Source: Nitrospirota bacterium | Lineage (GTDB): Bacteria; Nitrospirota; Thermodesulfovibrionia; Thermodesulfovibrionales; JdFR-88 | NCBI GenBank assembly: GCA_021789215.1 | Contig: JAJYJS010000001.1 | Location: 185,001 to 249,000 of the forward strand | Length of the DNA stretch: 64,000 bases | Reading direction: 5' to 3' | In this document: piece after piece, positions 11,708-20,000 of the stretch | Layout: the number at the start of each line of letters is the position of its first letter | Position numbering within the stretch: the first letter of the stretch is position 1 | Translations under genes and position numbers: made by a program | The notes under the pieces: model-generated | What the model saw: the letters and a program-made list of their open reading frames with translations, nothing else | What the model was told of the DNA's origin: nothing | Databases searched by the model: none

Positions 11708-12025
11708 GAAGATGGACCTTATCCTTCCGGTCCTCTTGTCGACTATGACCATGTCGACAAGCTTGCCGTTTTTGCCGTATATGGGGGCCTGGAAAAAGAG
11801 CTTTTTCTCCGTTATTTTGCCGATGGTGACGTCCCTGCCCTTGAAATGCCCAAGCAGGGCCTTTTTGGCCTCGCTGATATCCTTGACGGGCCTTTTTGCC
11901 CCATAGCCCTCCTGGGCGTATTGAGGCGGGAAGTCCTGGGCGCAGACGGCGGGGCGCACCGGCGAAAAAAACGCGAGCGCCGCAACCAGACAGAGGAGAA
12001 TTCGTTTTGAAGCCGCCCGGATCAT
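11705..12025 (-). CDS. Small exported protein of unknown function
   Basis: A 106-residue protein with a signal peptide (ILLCLVAALAFFSPVRPAVCAQ) and a mature part of about 75 residues: ISEAKKALLGHFKGRDVTIGKITEKKLFF followed by LVDMVIVDKRTGRIRSIF. The helix followed by strands with a DKRTGRI end resembles PepSY-like small periplasmic proteins. Its TAG stop lies inside the MITE. It sits downstream of the triheme cytochrome on the same strand, beyond a terminator. Confidence 0.7.
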   Translation of the reverse strand: MIRAASKRILLCLVAALAFFSPVRPAVCAQDFPPQYAQEGYGAKRPVKDISEAKKALLGHFKGRDVTIGKITEKKLFFQAPIYGKNGKLVDMVIVDKRTGRIRSIF

Positions 12026-12172
12026 TTTTTCCCGCCCCCGCTTTCCTTTAATAAGTTCTTAAGAAAAGATTCCGGACAAGCCGGAATGGCAACAAGGCAA
12101 TCAACTTGTGGACTTCCGGTATTCATGGGACAATTCATTATAAATTGCCCCGCGCATGAGGTCAACGCACAA

Positions 12173-12204
12173 TAAAAAAGGCGGCCCCGGAAGCCGGGCC
12201 GCCT
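12173..12204 (-). terminator. Rho-independent terminator of the triheme cytochrome gene
   Basis: The arms AGGCGGCCC and GGGCCGCCT form a very stable GC hairpin, followed on the minus strand by a run of T residues. It lies 35 bp after the stop of the cytochrome gene at 12239. Confidence 0.85.
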
Positions 12205-12238
12205 CGAGTTTCCCCTTTTCCGCTCCAAAAGCAAAAAA

Positions 12239-12550
12239 CTACTTCTTATGACATCTTGTGCAGTTTGTCTTGAAGTCGAACGCCCTTGTCCCGTTGTGGC
12301 AGGCGAAGCAGAACTTGCCGGAGACGTGCGGGGCGGTTATCTTTTCCGCGCCCTTTTTCATGTGGAAGATGGCCGTATGGCAGTCCGTGCATTTAAGCCC
12401 CGCGGCGGCGTGCTTTGCGCCGTCGAAGGTCACCTTGCCCATGGGGCTTCCGGTGAACTCAAGCGTCCTTCCGGGGGGCACCGCGAACGCGCTCCCCAGC
12501 CACAGGGCGATAAGGAACATCGAGAGCATTGCGGCTGTAAAGACCTTCAT
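12239..12550 (-). CDS. Periplasmic triheme cytochrome c (c7 type)
   Basis: A 103-residue protein with a signal peptide (1-23) and three CxxCH heme motifs: CTDCH (54-58), CFACH (81-85) and CTRCH (97-101). The FTGSPMGKVTFDGAKHAAAG opening and the isolated histidines fit bis-His coordination in the cytochrome c7 family, soluble periplasmic electron carriers of Geobacter-like bacteria. It lies 37 bp downstream of the DUF5666-like gene 12588-12893 on the same strand and ends with its own terminator. Confidence 0.92.
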   Translation of the reverse strand: MKVFTAAMLSMFLIALWLGSAFAVPPGRTLEFTGSPMGKVTFDGAKHAAAGLKCTDCHTAIFHMKKGAEKITAPHVSGKFCFACHNGTRAFDFKTNCTRCHKK

Positions 12551-12587
12551 CTTTGAAAAACCTCCTTTTTCTTTCCGGGGGCGGCTG

Positions 12588-12893
12588 CTAGCAGCCCTCT
12601 ATCATCTTTCTTGGTTTTTTCTGTACGGCGGCGTTTTTCTCCTCGGCCGCCTTCCTTAACTTCCCGCCCACGGTCTCGACCCTGTCGCCAACCTTGAAAG
12701 ACGCCTTCGCGCCCGTCTTCACGGTCACCAGTGCGCCCTTTTCCGTCTTGATGGTGACGGAGTTTTTGGTTTTCTCGACCTTCACGATAACGCCCTTTAC
12801 ATCCGCGGCCTTCCTGACCGCCGAAAACGCGGGTGCGGCAAAAAATGCCGCCGCCAGGAGCACGGCCAGAAAAATCCTTAAAAAAACCTTCAT
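12588..12893 (-). CDS. Small exported beta-domain protein (DUF5666-like)
   Basis: ATG at 12893 follows AAGGAGG and gives a signal peptide (MKVFLRIFLAVLLAAAFFAA). The mature domain (VKGVIVKVEKTKNSVTIKTEKGALVTVKTGAKASFKVGDRVETVGGKL) is a short beta-barrel-like repeat resembling DUF5666/OB-type modules; a basic tail ends in a single Cys. Role unknown. It lies upstream of the triheme cytochrome in the same orientation and resembles the protein at 51556-51870, which is also next to a cytochrome. Confidence 0.7.
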   Translation of the reverse strand: MKVFLRIFLAVLLAAAFFAAPAFSAVRKAADVKGVIVKVEKTKNSVTIKTEKGALVTVKTGAKASFKVGDRVETVGGKLRKAAEEKNAAVQKKPRKMIEGC

Positions 12894-13013
12894 CTCTCTT
12901 CCTCCTTTCTGTTTTAAAAAAATTTTCATGTCCCTGGACCCTTTGGCTTGAGGATAACAAAGCGGCGTGAAAAACCTCCGGACGGATTGTGAAAAATTGT
13001 GAACGGGGGCGGG

Positions 13014-14402
13014 TTATTGCGGGGCCGGCAGGAAGACCCGGAAGACGGAGCCCCTGCCGTATTCGCTCCGGGCCTCGACCCTGCCCCCGTGCGCCTCCAC
13101 AAGCTCCTTCACGATGGCAAGCCCTATGCCCAGACCGCCCTTCCGGACGCGATAAAAACGCTCGAAGATAAAGGGGAGGTCTTCCGCACGGATGCCAGCG
13201 CCCGTGTCCCTGACCTCGATGACCGTCCACTGACCGTCTTCATAAGCGCCGAGCGTCACCTTCCCGCCCGCCCCGGTGGCCTTAAGGCTGTTGCTCAAAA
13301 GGTTGTGCATTACCTGTGTAAGCCTGTCGGGGTCCGCAAAGACAGAGAGGCCCGGGGAGTTTTTTTTCAGGGGGGGGGACTCCAGGCCCACGCCCTTTTC
13401 CCTGAACGAGGCGGAAAACCGCGCGGCTATGTTTGAGAGGAACGGGGCCAGCTCGAAGCGGCGCGCCTCCAGAGCCAGGGCGCTTGCCTCCGCCTGGGCA
13501 AGCTCCTCCATGCCCTCAAGGATTTTCCTGAGCCTGCCGGTTTCCGCGTAGAGGGATTCGAGCGCGTCCCTGCCCAGCGGGATGTAGCCGTCCATCATGC
13601 CCTCAAGCTCGCCGCGCATCGCGCCAAGGGGGGTGCGCAGCTCGTGGGCCATGTTGGAGGTGAGCCTCTTGCGCAGGGACTCGTTAAGCTGGAGTTTCCC
13701 GGCCATCCTGTTGAATGCCCCGGCAAGCCGGGCCAGCTCGTCCGCGCCGGAGACGGAGACGCGCTTTTCCAAGTCCCCCTCGGAAATAGCCTCCGAGGCA
13801 AGCGTAAGCTCGGTTACGGGCCTTGTTATCCGCCTTGCGGAAAATACCCCAAGCAGGGCGGCGATGCCGCCAAGGGCCAGCACCGAAATCCCCAAAAACT
13901 CGTTGGAGCGCCTGACATACACAAGCTCCCTGCGCGGTTTTTTTTCGGCGTGCATCACCTCCACGCGGCCTATCTGCACTCCGCCCAGAAAGAGGTCGTA
14001 TGGCGTGAACCTGCCGTTTTCCTCCCCGGCCCCGTGCGGGGCGGCGGCCTCTATCCTCTTTCTCGCAAGCGGGGGCAGGGTTTTTTTGTCGAGCGCCTCT
14101 TCGGTGCTCATGAGGATTTTTTTGCCGTCCTCGCCGTAGACCCGGATGCGGAGCCCCTGCATGTATGCCTGCCGGGCCTCGGCTAGAAGACTGGTTTTGT
14201 CCCAGCCCGCGTGGATTATGTAGGAGCTTTCCAGCGAGGCGGAGAGCTGTGATATCCTGTCCAGCATCTCCCCTTCAAGATAGCGCCTGAAATCCTCCAG
14301 CATGAGGCCCCGGAGGACGAACGTGGCCGAAAGGCCGATGAGTGTGACCGAAAGCAGGAGGAAAAGGAATTTCAGCGCGAGGCCCTTATGAAGGAAGGAC
14401 AT
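13014..14402 (-). CDS. Sensor histidine kinase
   Basis: A 462-residue membrane kinase. TM1 is near residues 12-32, the periplasmic part spans about 35-165, TM2 is near 168-188, then HAMP, a HisKA helix with the phosphoacceptor H253 (SNMAHELRTPLGAM), and an ATPase domain with NNLLSNSLKA, DTGAGI and GGLGIGLAIVKELVEAHGG. The overall layout is BaeS-like. It overlaps its response regulator gene by 17 bp, so the two are certainly co-expressed. The signal is unknown; adjacent genes encode a cytochrome and a peroxiredoxin. Confidence 0.93.
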   Translation of the reverse strand: MSFLHKGLALKFLFLLLSVTLIGLSATFVLRGLMLEDFRRYLEGEMLDRISQLSASLESSYIIHAGWDKTSLLAEARQAYMQGLRIRVYGEDGKKILMSTEEALDKKTLPPLARKRIEAAAPHGAGEENGRFTPYDLFLGGVQIGRVEVMHAEKKPRRELVYVRRSNEFLGISVLALGGIAALLGVFSARRITRPVTELTLASEAISEGDLEKRVSVSGADELARLAGAFNRMAGKLQLNESLRKRLTSNMAHELRTPLGAMRGELEGMMDGYIPLGRDALESLYAETGRLRKILEGMEELAQAEASALALEARRFELAPFLSNIAARFSASFREKGVGLESPPLKKNSPGLSVFADPDRLTQVMHNLLSNSLKATGAGGKVTLGAYEDGQWTVIEVRDTGAGIRAEDLPFIFERFYRVRKGGLGIGLAIVKELVEAHGGRVEARSEYGRGSVFRVFLPAPQ

Positions 14403-15102
14403 CTTTTTTTCCTGAGAACCTGTACCCGAGCCCGTATATGGTTATTATGAGGGAGGGGTTTTTGGGGTCGTCCTCCATCTTCCTGCGGATATTCTTGATG
14501 TGGGCGTCAACGCTCCGCTCGTAGCCCTCGAACTGGTAGCCCAGGGCGGCCTCCACAAGCTCCTCGCGGGTAAAGACCTTCCCCGGATTGGAGGCGAGGG
14601 AAAGGAGCACCTTGAACTCCGTGGGGGTGATTTTGACGAGCCCGCCCCTTTTTCTGACCTCGTACGTCCGGCCGTCGAGGACGAGCTGCCCGCAGTTGAA
14701 GCTCAGAGGGTTTTTATTGTTGTCAGCGTCCTTCCCGTCCCTTCCCGCCCGCCTTAAAACGGCCTTCAGCCTGTAAACAAGCTCGCGCGGGCTGAAGGGC
14801 TTTACAACATAGTCGTCCGCGCCAAGGGCAAACCCCGCCACTCTCTCTTCCTCGGACGATTTTGAGGTGAGCATTATGACCGGGAAATCCCCTATCTCCT
14901 TTAGTTCCTGGCATACCTCCTCGCCGCTCTTGCCGGGGAGCATCAGGTCCAGTATGACGGCCAGCGGCGTTTCCCGGAGGGCGGCTTGCACGGCATCGGG
15001 GCCGTTTCCGGCAAGCACCACGCGGTACCCCGCGCCTTCCATGTAGGCCCGCACGACATTGGCTATCTTCCTGTCGTCCTCCACTACCATAACCGGGTTC
15101 AT
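14386..15102 (-). CDS. OmpR/PhoB-family response regulator
   Basis: A 238-residue protein with a receiver domain (acidic pair ED at 8-9, phosphoacceptor D52 in VILDLMLPGKSG, then TSKS and VVKPFSPRELVYR) and a winged-helix DNA-binding domain (ITPTEFKVLLSLASNPGKVFTREELVEAALG; RSVDAHIKNIRRKMEDDP). It is the first gene of the two-gene operon with the overlapping kinase. It is divergent from the peroxiredoxin gene, whose ATG is 127 bp away. Confidence 0.95.
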   Translation of the reverse strand: MNPVMVVEDDRKIANVVRAYMEGAGYRVVLAGNGPDAVQAALRETPLAVILDLMLPGKSGEEVCQELKEIGDFPVIMLTSKSSEEERVAGFALGADDYVVKPFSPRELVYRLKAVLRRAGRDGKDADNNKNPLSFNCGQLVLDGRTYEVRKRGGLVKITPTEFKVLLSLASNPGKVFTREELVEAALGYQFEGYERSVDAHIKNIRRKMEDDPKNPSLIITIYGLGYRFSGKKDVLPS

Positions 15103-15229
15103 ATCTGATTTTAACCAATACGGGGGAGGAAAAAGAAATGCATCCCTCTCCTTTTTACTCTCGATTGACTTGCCCGGCGCATCTGATAGCCTTTTTATGG
15201 GAGATTTTTACTCCAAAGGAGGTCTTGAA

Positions 15230-15895
15230 ATGGAACAGGTAAGCGAAATAATCGAGAGGCCCGCCCTCATGCTTCCGAGGCTTGGCGAGCCCGCCCCGCA
15301 GTTTGAGGCGGTGACGACCCACGGCAAGATAAGGCTTGAGGACTTCAAGGGCTCCTGGCTGATACTGTTTTCCCACCCGGCCGACTTCACCCCGGTCTGC
15401 ACAACGGAGTTCATGGGGTTTGCCAGGCTCCACCCGAAGCTCAGGGAGATGAACTGCGAGCTGATGGGACTCAGCATAGACAGCATCTACTCCCACATCG
15501 CCTGGATAAGGAACATAGAGCAGAACCTGGGCCAGAAGATAACCTTCCCCATAATCGCGGACTCCGGCAGACAGATAGCCTCGCTGTACGGGATGATAAT
15601 GCCGGGGGAAAGCAGGACGGAGACCGTGCGGTGCGTCTTCATAATAGACGACCGGCAGACGCTCCGCGCTATGCTCTATTACCCGCTTACGACCGGGCGC
15701 AACATGGACGAGATCGTCCGCATGGTGGAGGCCCTCCAGATAACCGATGAATTCGGGGTTGCCACACCCGCCAACTGGCAGCCGGGAGGCGACGTCATAG
15801 TGCCGCCGCCCAATACGCAGGAGCTTGCCGAGGAGCGCGTGGCGGACAAGGAAGTGCAGTGCAAGGACTGGTACTTCTGCCAGAAAAAGATATAG
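15230..15895 (+). CDS. Peroxiredoxin (1-Cys/Prx6-like)
   Basis: Reduces peroxides through a reactive cysteine. The ATG at 15230 has AAAGGAGG at optimal distance and gives 221 residues; upstream in-frame codons are not needed. The catalytic motif PADFTPVCTTE puts the peroxidatic Cys at 57. The long C-terminal extension (NWQPGGDVIVPPPNTQELAEER...) and the final CKDWYFC pair match the archaeal/bacterial Prx6 subgroup. A small winged-helix gene follows 12 bp downstream. Confidence 0.94.
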   Translation: MEQVSEIIERPALMLPRLGEPAPQFEAVTTHGKIRLEDFKGSWLILFSHPADFTPVCTTEFMGFARLHPKLREMNCELMGLSIDSIYSHIAWIRNIEQNLGQKITFPIIADSGRQIASLYGMIMPGESRTETVRCVFIIDDRQTLRAMLYYPLTTGRNMDEIVRMVEALQITDEFGVATPANWQPGGDVIVPPPNTQELAEERVADKEVQCKDWYFCQKKI

Positions 15896-15907
15896 GGGGC
15901 CGGAAAT

Positions 15908-16153
15908 ATGGGATGCATAAACCCCGACGGGACGGTGACGGAGGCGGCAAGAGAACTGTTGAGACTCCTGGAAGGGAAACCGCTTACTGACCGGGATGTG
16001 GCCGCCAGGACTTTGTCCGGCCAGCCGCTTTACATGATAAGGAGCAGGCTCCGCGAACTCCGTGAGGCGGGCCTCATCGAGGAAGAGGCGGGCAGGTTCA
16101 GGATAACGGAAAAAGGAAGGGAGAGGGTTTTTTTGGCCAGGGCGTCCCTCTGA
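15908..16153 (+). CDS. Small winged-helix DNA-binding protein
   Basis: An 81-residue protein with a helix-turn-helix pattern (LTDRDVAARTLSGQPLYMIRSRLRELREAGLIEEEAGRFRITEKG), where the last part forms the wing. Its small size and position 12 bp after the peroxiredoxin suggest co-transcription. It could be a local regulator; target unknown. Confidence 0.75.
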   Translation: MGCINPDGTVTEAARELLRLLEGKPLTDRDVAARTLSGQPLYMIRSRLRELREAGLIEEEAGRFRITEKGRERVFLARASL

Positions 16154-16422
16154 ACGGATTTTTTTTAAAAATTGGATAAGGGACCGGGGCCTGCTCCGCC
16201 CCGTCTTTTGGTCCTGGAATTTCATGCCCTTTTGTGCCTGACACGGAATCCGGCTTTACCTGCCGAAACAGGTCTTGAATAAATTTTTTCCTGAAATGTA
16301 ACCCCAATCACCGACACCAAAGGTACTTACCTCTTAATATCTCGTATATTCGAAATATCTTCAAAAACGGAGGTGATGAACGAAGCAGGCAGAACAAGCT
16401 TACAAATGGACCGGCCATGCCA

Positions 16423-16512
16423 GTGTTGTGTCTCACGAATAAGTCATTCAGGGCGAAGCGGAGAACCTGGCAGTGAGATTGCTTCGGGACCCCTCGCAAC
16501 GGCTTATGATGG
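16423..16512. repeat. Inverted-repeat element, copy 2 (opposite orientation)
   Basis: The reverse complement matches 9392-9468 across its length: AATAAGTCATTC at one end, CAGTGAGATTGCTTCGG and CCTCGCAACGGCTTAT at the other. Together with the riboswitch it accounts for much of the 16154-16749 non-coding interval; the remaining parts show nothing further that I can assign. Confidence 0.65.
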
Positions 16513-16576
16513 AAATTTAAGGGACGCCACACCAGGGTTTTTTTGCAGGCAAGTTCCAAAGGCATGCCGGGCCATG

Positions 16577-16695
16577 TGATAGACGATAATACTAAACCAT
16601 CCGCGAGGGTGGGGCGGAAAACCTCAAGGGTCTCACCGAGACAGCCGGGGCTGCCGAAATATCACGGATTTTCGGGTCCCGGCTTTTAATTTTTC
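16577..16695 (+). promoter_or_regulatory. GEMM-I riboswitch of the cGAMP-sensing (GEMM-Ib) type with terminator platform
   Basis: The aptamer (16577-16664) matches the Geobacter 3',3'-cGAMP riboswitch: the P1 arms TGATA and TATCA, the joining segment GATAATACTAAACCATCC, the GCGA tetraloop closing P2, GGGTGGGGCGGAAAACC, a P3 hairpin around GTCTCACCGAGAC and the final AGCCGGGGCTGCCG. Just downstream, CCCGGC (16678-16683) can pair with GCCGGG of the aptamer (16644-16649) to form a terminator followed by TTTTAATTTTT, so ligand binding should prevent termination (an ON switch). The controlled gene is the cytochrome lipoprotein at 16750. Confidence 0.9.
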
Positions 16696-16749
16696 CTGGG
16701 CGCGGGGCCAGGCGATAACCAAAAAACGGTGAGATAGCGAGGAGGCAGA

Positions 16750-18474
16750 ATGAGACTGAAGGGTATTTTATTTTCCATGTTGATTGCGCTGTCCGCATTC
16801 TATCTTTCAGGATGCGGCGGAGGGGGGAGCGCAGGCGCACCCGCCGGGGCGGCGGCATTGGGTACAGTCAGCACCGGCACCATAACCTCCATTTCAACCA
16901 ATTCGCAGAAGGCGGCGGTCCAGTCCGCAAGCCCGGTGGTGGGCGTCGAAGTGGGCAACGTCAATTACCAGGCCAGCGGAGCCTCGATTGTGATGGATGC
17001 AGACGACCCAGATGACGCCGGCCTTCAGGTCGGCATGGTCGTTACGGTAACCGGACAGGATGAGGGAAACGGCAGGGGCATCGCCTCCCGCATCGAGTAC
17101 GAGTGCCTCCTGAAAGGCCCCGTGTCCGGCGTGGACACGGCCAACAACCAGATTTCTGTGCTCGGCCAGACGGTGTCGGTGGACAGCAACACGGTTTATG
17201 CCGGGGTTTCCGGCCTCAGCGGGCTCGCCGCCGGGGACATGATAATAATCAGCGGACTGCCCGGCACGGGCGGCACCATTTTGGCAACAAGGGTCCTGAA
17301 GATGGGGCAGGGCTTTGTCCAGGGCCAGACGCCTGTCAAGCTCAAAGGCACGGTAAGCAGCGTTTCCGGGCAGGGCTTCACCATCGGCTCGCTGACGGTG
17401 AACAGCCGCCAGCCCCTGCCGGAGGGCCTTGCCGTTGGCTCCTATGTAAGGGTAAGGGGGACGCTTGACTCGATAACCGGACCCCTTTCCGCGGTGACAG
17501 TCGAGATAAAGAGGGGCGACGGAGGCGACGAACCCGGAGACAGCGAGACGGTGCATATGGAAGGGCTTGTCGCCAATTTCGTTTCACCGGGCAGCTTCAC
17601 GGTTGACGGCATAAACGTGAACGCGGGCTCTCTTAATGTCGCGGGCGTTGCAAACAACGTAAGGGTGCTCGTCATTGGAGAGATGGAAGACGGCGTGCTC
17701 GTGGCAAGCAGGCTGATGGTGCTCTCGCCCGCGCCGGTGCCGCCCACGCCGAACCCCGCACCCGGCCCTTCCCCGTCCCCTGACGGCGCGGCCCTCTACG
17801 CGGCAGACTGCGCCAGCTGCCACGGCCCGCTGGCCTCATCGGGCAAGATGGGCGCCACGGCCCCGATGATACAGTCAGCCATCAGCTCGATAAGCGCGAT
17901 GAACCATCTCTCCACACTCACATCCGCGCAGATAAACGCCATTGCGGCGGCGCTGGCACCAAATCCGGCCCCGGCGCCGGCTCCCACGCCCACGCCAACC
18001 CCTGCCCCGGCAATGCCGGCAGCGCCCATGGGCGTTATGGCCACAGGCGGCACAAACCAGGTGACCATAAGCTGGAGCCCCGTGAGCGGCGCGACATCCT
18101 ATAACATCTACTGGTCCACGGCTTCCGGGGTCACCGTGTCCACGGGGACAAAGATATCCAGCGCGACAAGCCCGTACATCCATGCCGGGCTTTCCGCGGG
18201 CACGGCCTATTACTACATCGTGACCGCCGTAAACAGCGCCGGAGAGAGCGCGGCTTCCCCACAGGTATCGGCGGCCACCGCCCAGGCGGCCATCGACGGC
18301 GCGGCGCTCTATGCGGCAGACTGCGCCAGCTGCCACGGCCCGCTGGCCTCATCGGGCAAACACGGCGCTACCGCCTCGATGATACAGACAGGAATCAGCT
18401 CGATAAGCGCGATGAACCATCTCTCCACACTCACATCCGCACAGATACAGGCCATTGCCACGGCCTTGCAGTAA
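16750..18474 (+). CDS. Outer-surface/periplasmic lipoprotein with DUF5666-like repeats and two cytochrome c modules
   Basis: A 574-residue lipoprotein: lipobox LSGC with the acylated Cys at 22, then about four DUF5666-like beta modules (to about residue 325), a Pro-rich linker, a monoheme cytochrome c module (CASCH at about 354-358), a second Pro/Ala linker, a fibronectin type III domain (VTISWSPVSGATSYNIYW...) and a second, nearly identical cytochrome module (CASCH at about 525-529). Each heme module has a candidate distal Met in SAMNHLSTLT. A probable role is electron transfer at the cell surface. Control by the cGAMP riboswitch upstream fits the known use of that class in exoelectrogens. 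Confidence 0.85.
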   Translation: MRLKGILFSMLIALSAFYLSGCGGGGSAGAPAGAAALGTVSTGTITSISTNSQKAAVQSASPVVGVEVGNVNYQASGASIVMDADDPDDAGLQVGMVVTVTGQDEGNGRGIASRIEYECLLKGPVSGVDTANNQISVLGQTVSVDSNTVYAGVSGLSGLAAGDMIIISGLPGTGGTILATRVLKMGQGFVQGQTPVKLKGTVSSVSGQGFTIGSLTVNSRQPLPEGLAVGSYVRVRGTLDSITGPLSAVTVEIKRGDGGDEPGDSETVHMEGLVANFVSPGSFTVDGINVNAGSLNVAGVANNVRVLVIGEMEDGVLVASRLMVLSPAPVPPTPNPAPGPSPSPDGAALYAADCASCHGPLASSGKMGATAPMIQSAISSISAMNHLSTLTSAQINAIAAALAPNPAPAPAPTPTPTPAPAMPAAPMGVMATGGTNQVTISWSPVSGATSYNIYWSTASGVTVSTGTKISSATSPYIHAGLSAGTAYYYIVTAVNSAGESAASPQVSAATAQAAIDGAALYAADCASCHGPLASSGKHGATASMIQTGISSISAMNHLSTLTSAQIQAIATALQ

Positions 18475-18500
18475 AGAAGAAAAAAGCTGTAACGGAGATA

Positions 18501-18530
18501 GGGAGCCGGAAGGCTCCCTTTTCTTTTTCC
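18501..18530 (+). terminator. Rho-independent terminator after the cytochrome lipoprotein
   Basis: Hairpin GGGAGCCGGAAGGCTCCC followed directly by TTTTCTTTTT, 27 bp after the stop codon. Confidence 0.88.
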
Positions 18531-18580
18531 GCCCTTTCCCCCCTCCATTTCCACAAAGTAATTTTTCGAGACAGGTCCCG

Positions 18581-18686
18581 GATTCTATTTCAGAAGTTCC
18601 CTCACCCCTGGCCCCTCCCCCAATGGGAGAGGGAGGAGCGAAGCGGAAGGTGAGGGCAATTATTAATCTTCCTGAAATAGAACAGA
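18581..18686. repeat. REP-like repeat, copy 2, inside a larger palindrome
   Basis: The core CCCTCACC...CCCTCCCCCAATGGGAGAGGG...GGTGAGGG (18599-18657) is flanked by outer arms TCTATTTCAGAAG and CTTCCTGAAATAGA, giving an imperfect palindrome of about 105 bp. It lies in the 18475-18901 gene-free region with the next two repeats. Confidence 0.65.
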
Positions 18687-18689
18687 CCT

Positions 18690-18776
18690 TATGCCGCGGG
18701 AATCCAGCGGCTTTGCCTTATTTTTTTTGAAGTGAAGTCACTGGATACCGGCGGTCGCCGGTATGACCGGATGCGC
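18690..18776. repeat. Dispersed GTCAT-CCGG/ATCCAG repeat, copy B2
   Basis: Two oppositely oriented arms (GGGAATCCAGCGGCTTTG and AGTCACTGGATACCGG...CGGTATGACCGG) separated by a T-rich spacer. The family recurs near 6375, 37117 and 48714. Confidence 0.65.
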
Positions 18777-18790
18777 TAAAGACATGCGGC

Positions 18791-18833
18791 AATGACGGTA
18801 TGGGATGTTCAGACTGTTGTGAGGGCATTAATA
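18791..18833. repeat. 43-bp conserved intergenic repeat, copy 1
   Basis: ATGACGG(T/C)ATGGGATGTTCAGACT(G/A)TTGTGAGG(G/A)CATTAATA is shared with 20948-20990 with only three differences. It has no obvious hairpin. At the second copy the end of the repeat contributes the -35 box of a promoter. Confidence 0.7.
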
Positions 18834-18901
18834 AAAGGGGATTGGCCGTTGCGTTCAGTTTTTGTTTTAATTTTTCTTTTTTGTTTTGAGGCAGGGCTTT
18901 T

Positions 18902-19327
18902 TTACGCCTTCGCGCTTGTATAGGACTCTTCGAGCCCGATGAACTGGTTGAGTTCTTCCTTGACGGCGCACGCCAGGTCGGCGGAGGAGATAACGCCCAC
19001 CAGCCTGCCGTTTTCCAGAACGGGCAGCCTTCTTACACTGGCCCTGTTCATTATCCTCAAGGCGGAGTCAAGGTCCGCGTCGGCTTCTATCGTGATTGGG
19101 GCCTGCACCATGATGTCATGCACCATTGTGGTCTGAGGGTCCTTGCCTTCGGCCGCGAGGGCGATGGCGATGTCCCTGTCCGTGAGGATCCCTTTAAGTT
19201 TCCAGCCCTCCTCCGCAACGAGGATGGAGCCGATCTTTTTCTCCTTCATCTTTATGGCGGCCTCCCTCAGGGTTGCGTTGGGGGAAACCGTTGCGATGTC
19301 CTTTTTCATGTGCTGTCTTACGGTCAT
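18902..19327 (-). CDS. CBS-domain-pair protein
   Basis: A 141-residue protein made of two CBS motifs (MTVRQHMKKDIATVSPNATLREAAIKMKEKKIGSILV...GILTDRDI and MVQAPITIEADADLDSALRIMNRASVRRLPVLENGRLVGVISSADL). Such stand-alone pairs bind adenosyl ligands and sense energy state. ATG at 19327 follows AAGGAGG on the minus strand; a longer frame to 19390 lacks support. It is monocistronic as far as can be seen. Confidence 0.9.
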   Translation of the reverse strand: MTVRQHMKKDIATVSPNATLREAAIKMKEKKIGSILVAEEGWKLKGILTDRDIAIALAAEGKDPQTTMVHDIMVQAPITIEADADLDSALRIMNRASVRRLPVLENGRLVGVISSADLACAVKEELNQFIGLEESYTSAKA

Positions 19328-19447
19328 AATCAAAACCTCCTTAATGCCAATCCCCTGTAAAAAGCCTATCAGATGCGCCCGCTTAGTCAAGGCGAGGGGG
19401 GACTATTCAGGTAACGGGGGAGGTATGTGAGCAAGGAAACCACCTCC

Positions 19448-19485
19448 CCCCCCTCTCCCAAAGGGAGAGGGGCAGGGGTGAGGGA
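19448..19485. repeat. REP-like repeat, copy 3
   Basis: CCCCTCTCCCAAAGGGAGAGGGG palindrome followed by CAGGGGTGAGGG, between the divergent CBS and DUF2267 genes. Confidence 0.75.
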
Positions 19486-19559
19486 GAAAAGGAAAAGGTG
19501 AAGGAGCGGGAAAAGAAAAATGATAGACTCTAATCAGGGGGAAAGGAGGTTTTTACGGG

Positions 19560-19967
19560 ATGTTCACTTATGAGCAGTTCATAGACAGGGTGCAGTGGGT
19601 GGGCCATCTGGACTCCAAGGCGCAGGCGGAGAAGGCCGCGCGCGCCACGCTGGAGATACTGGCCCGCAGGATAGGGAGACTGGAGGCGCACCACCTCCTG
19701 AAAGAGCTTCCGGCAAAGGCGGCCTCCTATTTCAGGCACGAAAGGGAGCAGGAAAGGTTCGGCCTGGATGAGTTCTTCGACATGGTGGCCGAGCACGAGG
19801 GGGTCACCTTCCAGGAGGCAGTGAACCACTCCCGCGCCGTGATAGCCGTGCTCCAGGAGACTATCTCGAAACGGGAGCTGAACGGGATACTTTCCGGCCT
19901 GCCGGAGGAATACAGGCAGTTCTTCAGCCAGAGCGTGCTTTCGGCAAAGGCGGAAAGGGAGGACTGA
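19560..19967 (+). CDS. DUF2267 domain protein
   Basis: A 135-residue protein with the DUF2267 pattern: MFTYEQFIDRVQ, ATLEILARRIGRLEAHHLLKELP, FGLDEFFDMVAEHEGV and SKRELNGILSGLPEEYRQFF. The family is all-helical and of unknown function. The TGA stop is in the same reading frame as the next gene, only 3 bp before that gene's likely first codon. Confidence 0.88.
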   Translation: MFTYEQFIDRVQWVGHLDSKAQAEKAARATLEILARRIGRLEAHHLLKELPAKAASYFRHEREQERFGLDEFFDMVAEHEGVTFQEAVNHSRAVIAVLQETISKRELNGILSGLPEEYRQFFSQSVLSAKAERED

Positions 19968-20000
19968 AAAATCGCCGGTATTTCCGCGACGAGGACGGCT

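Noticed and set aside
12022..12234. 70-codon minus-strand frame
   Set aside because: It runs through the terminator hairpin of the triheme cytochrome gene and has no ribosome-binding site or protein-like character.
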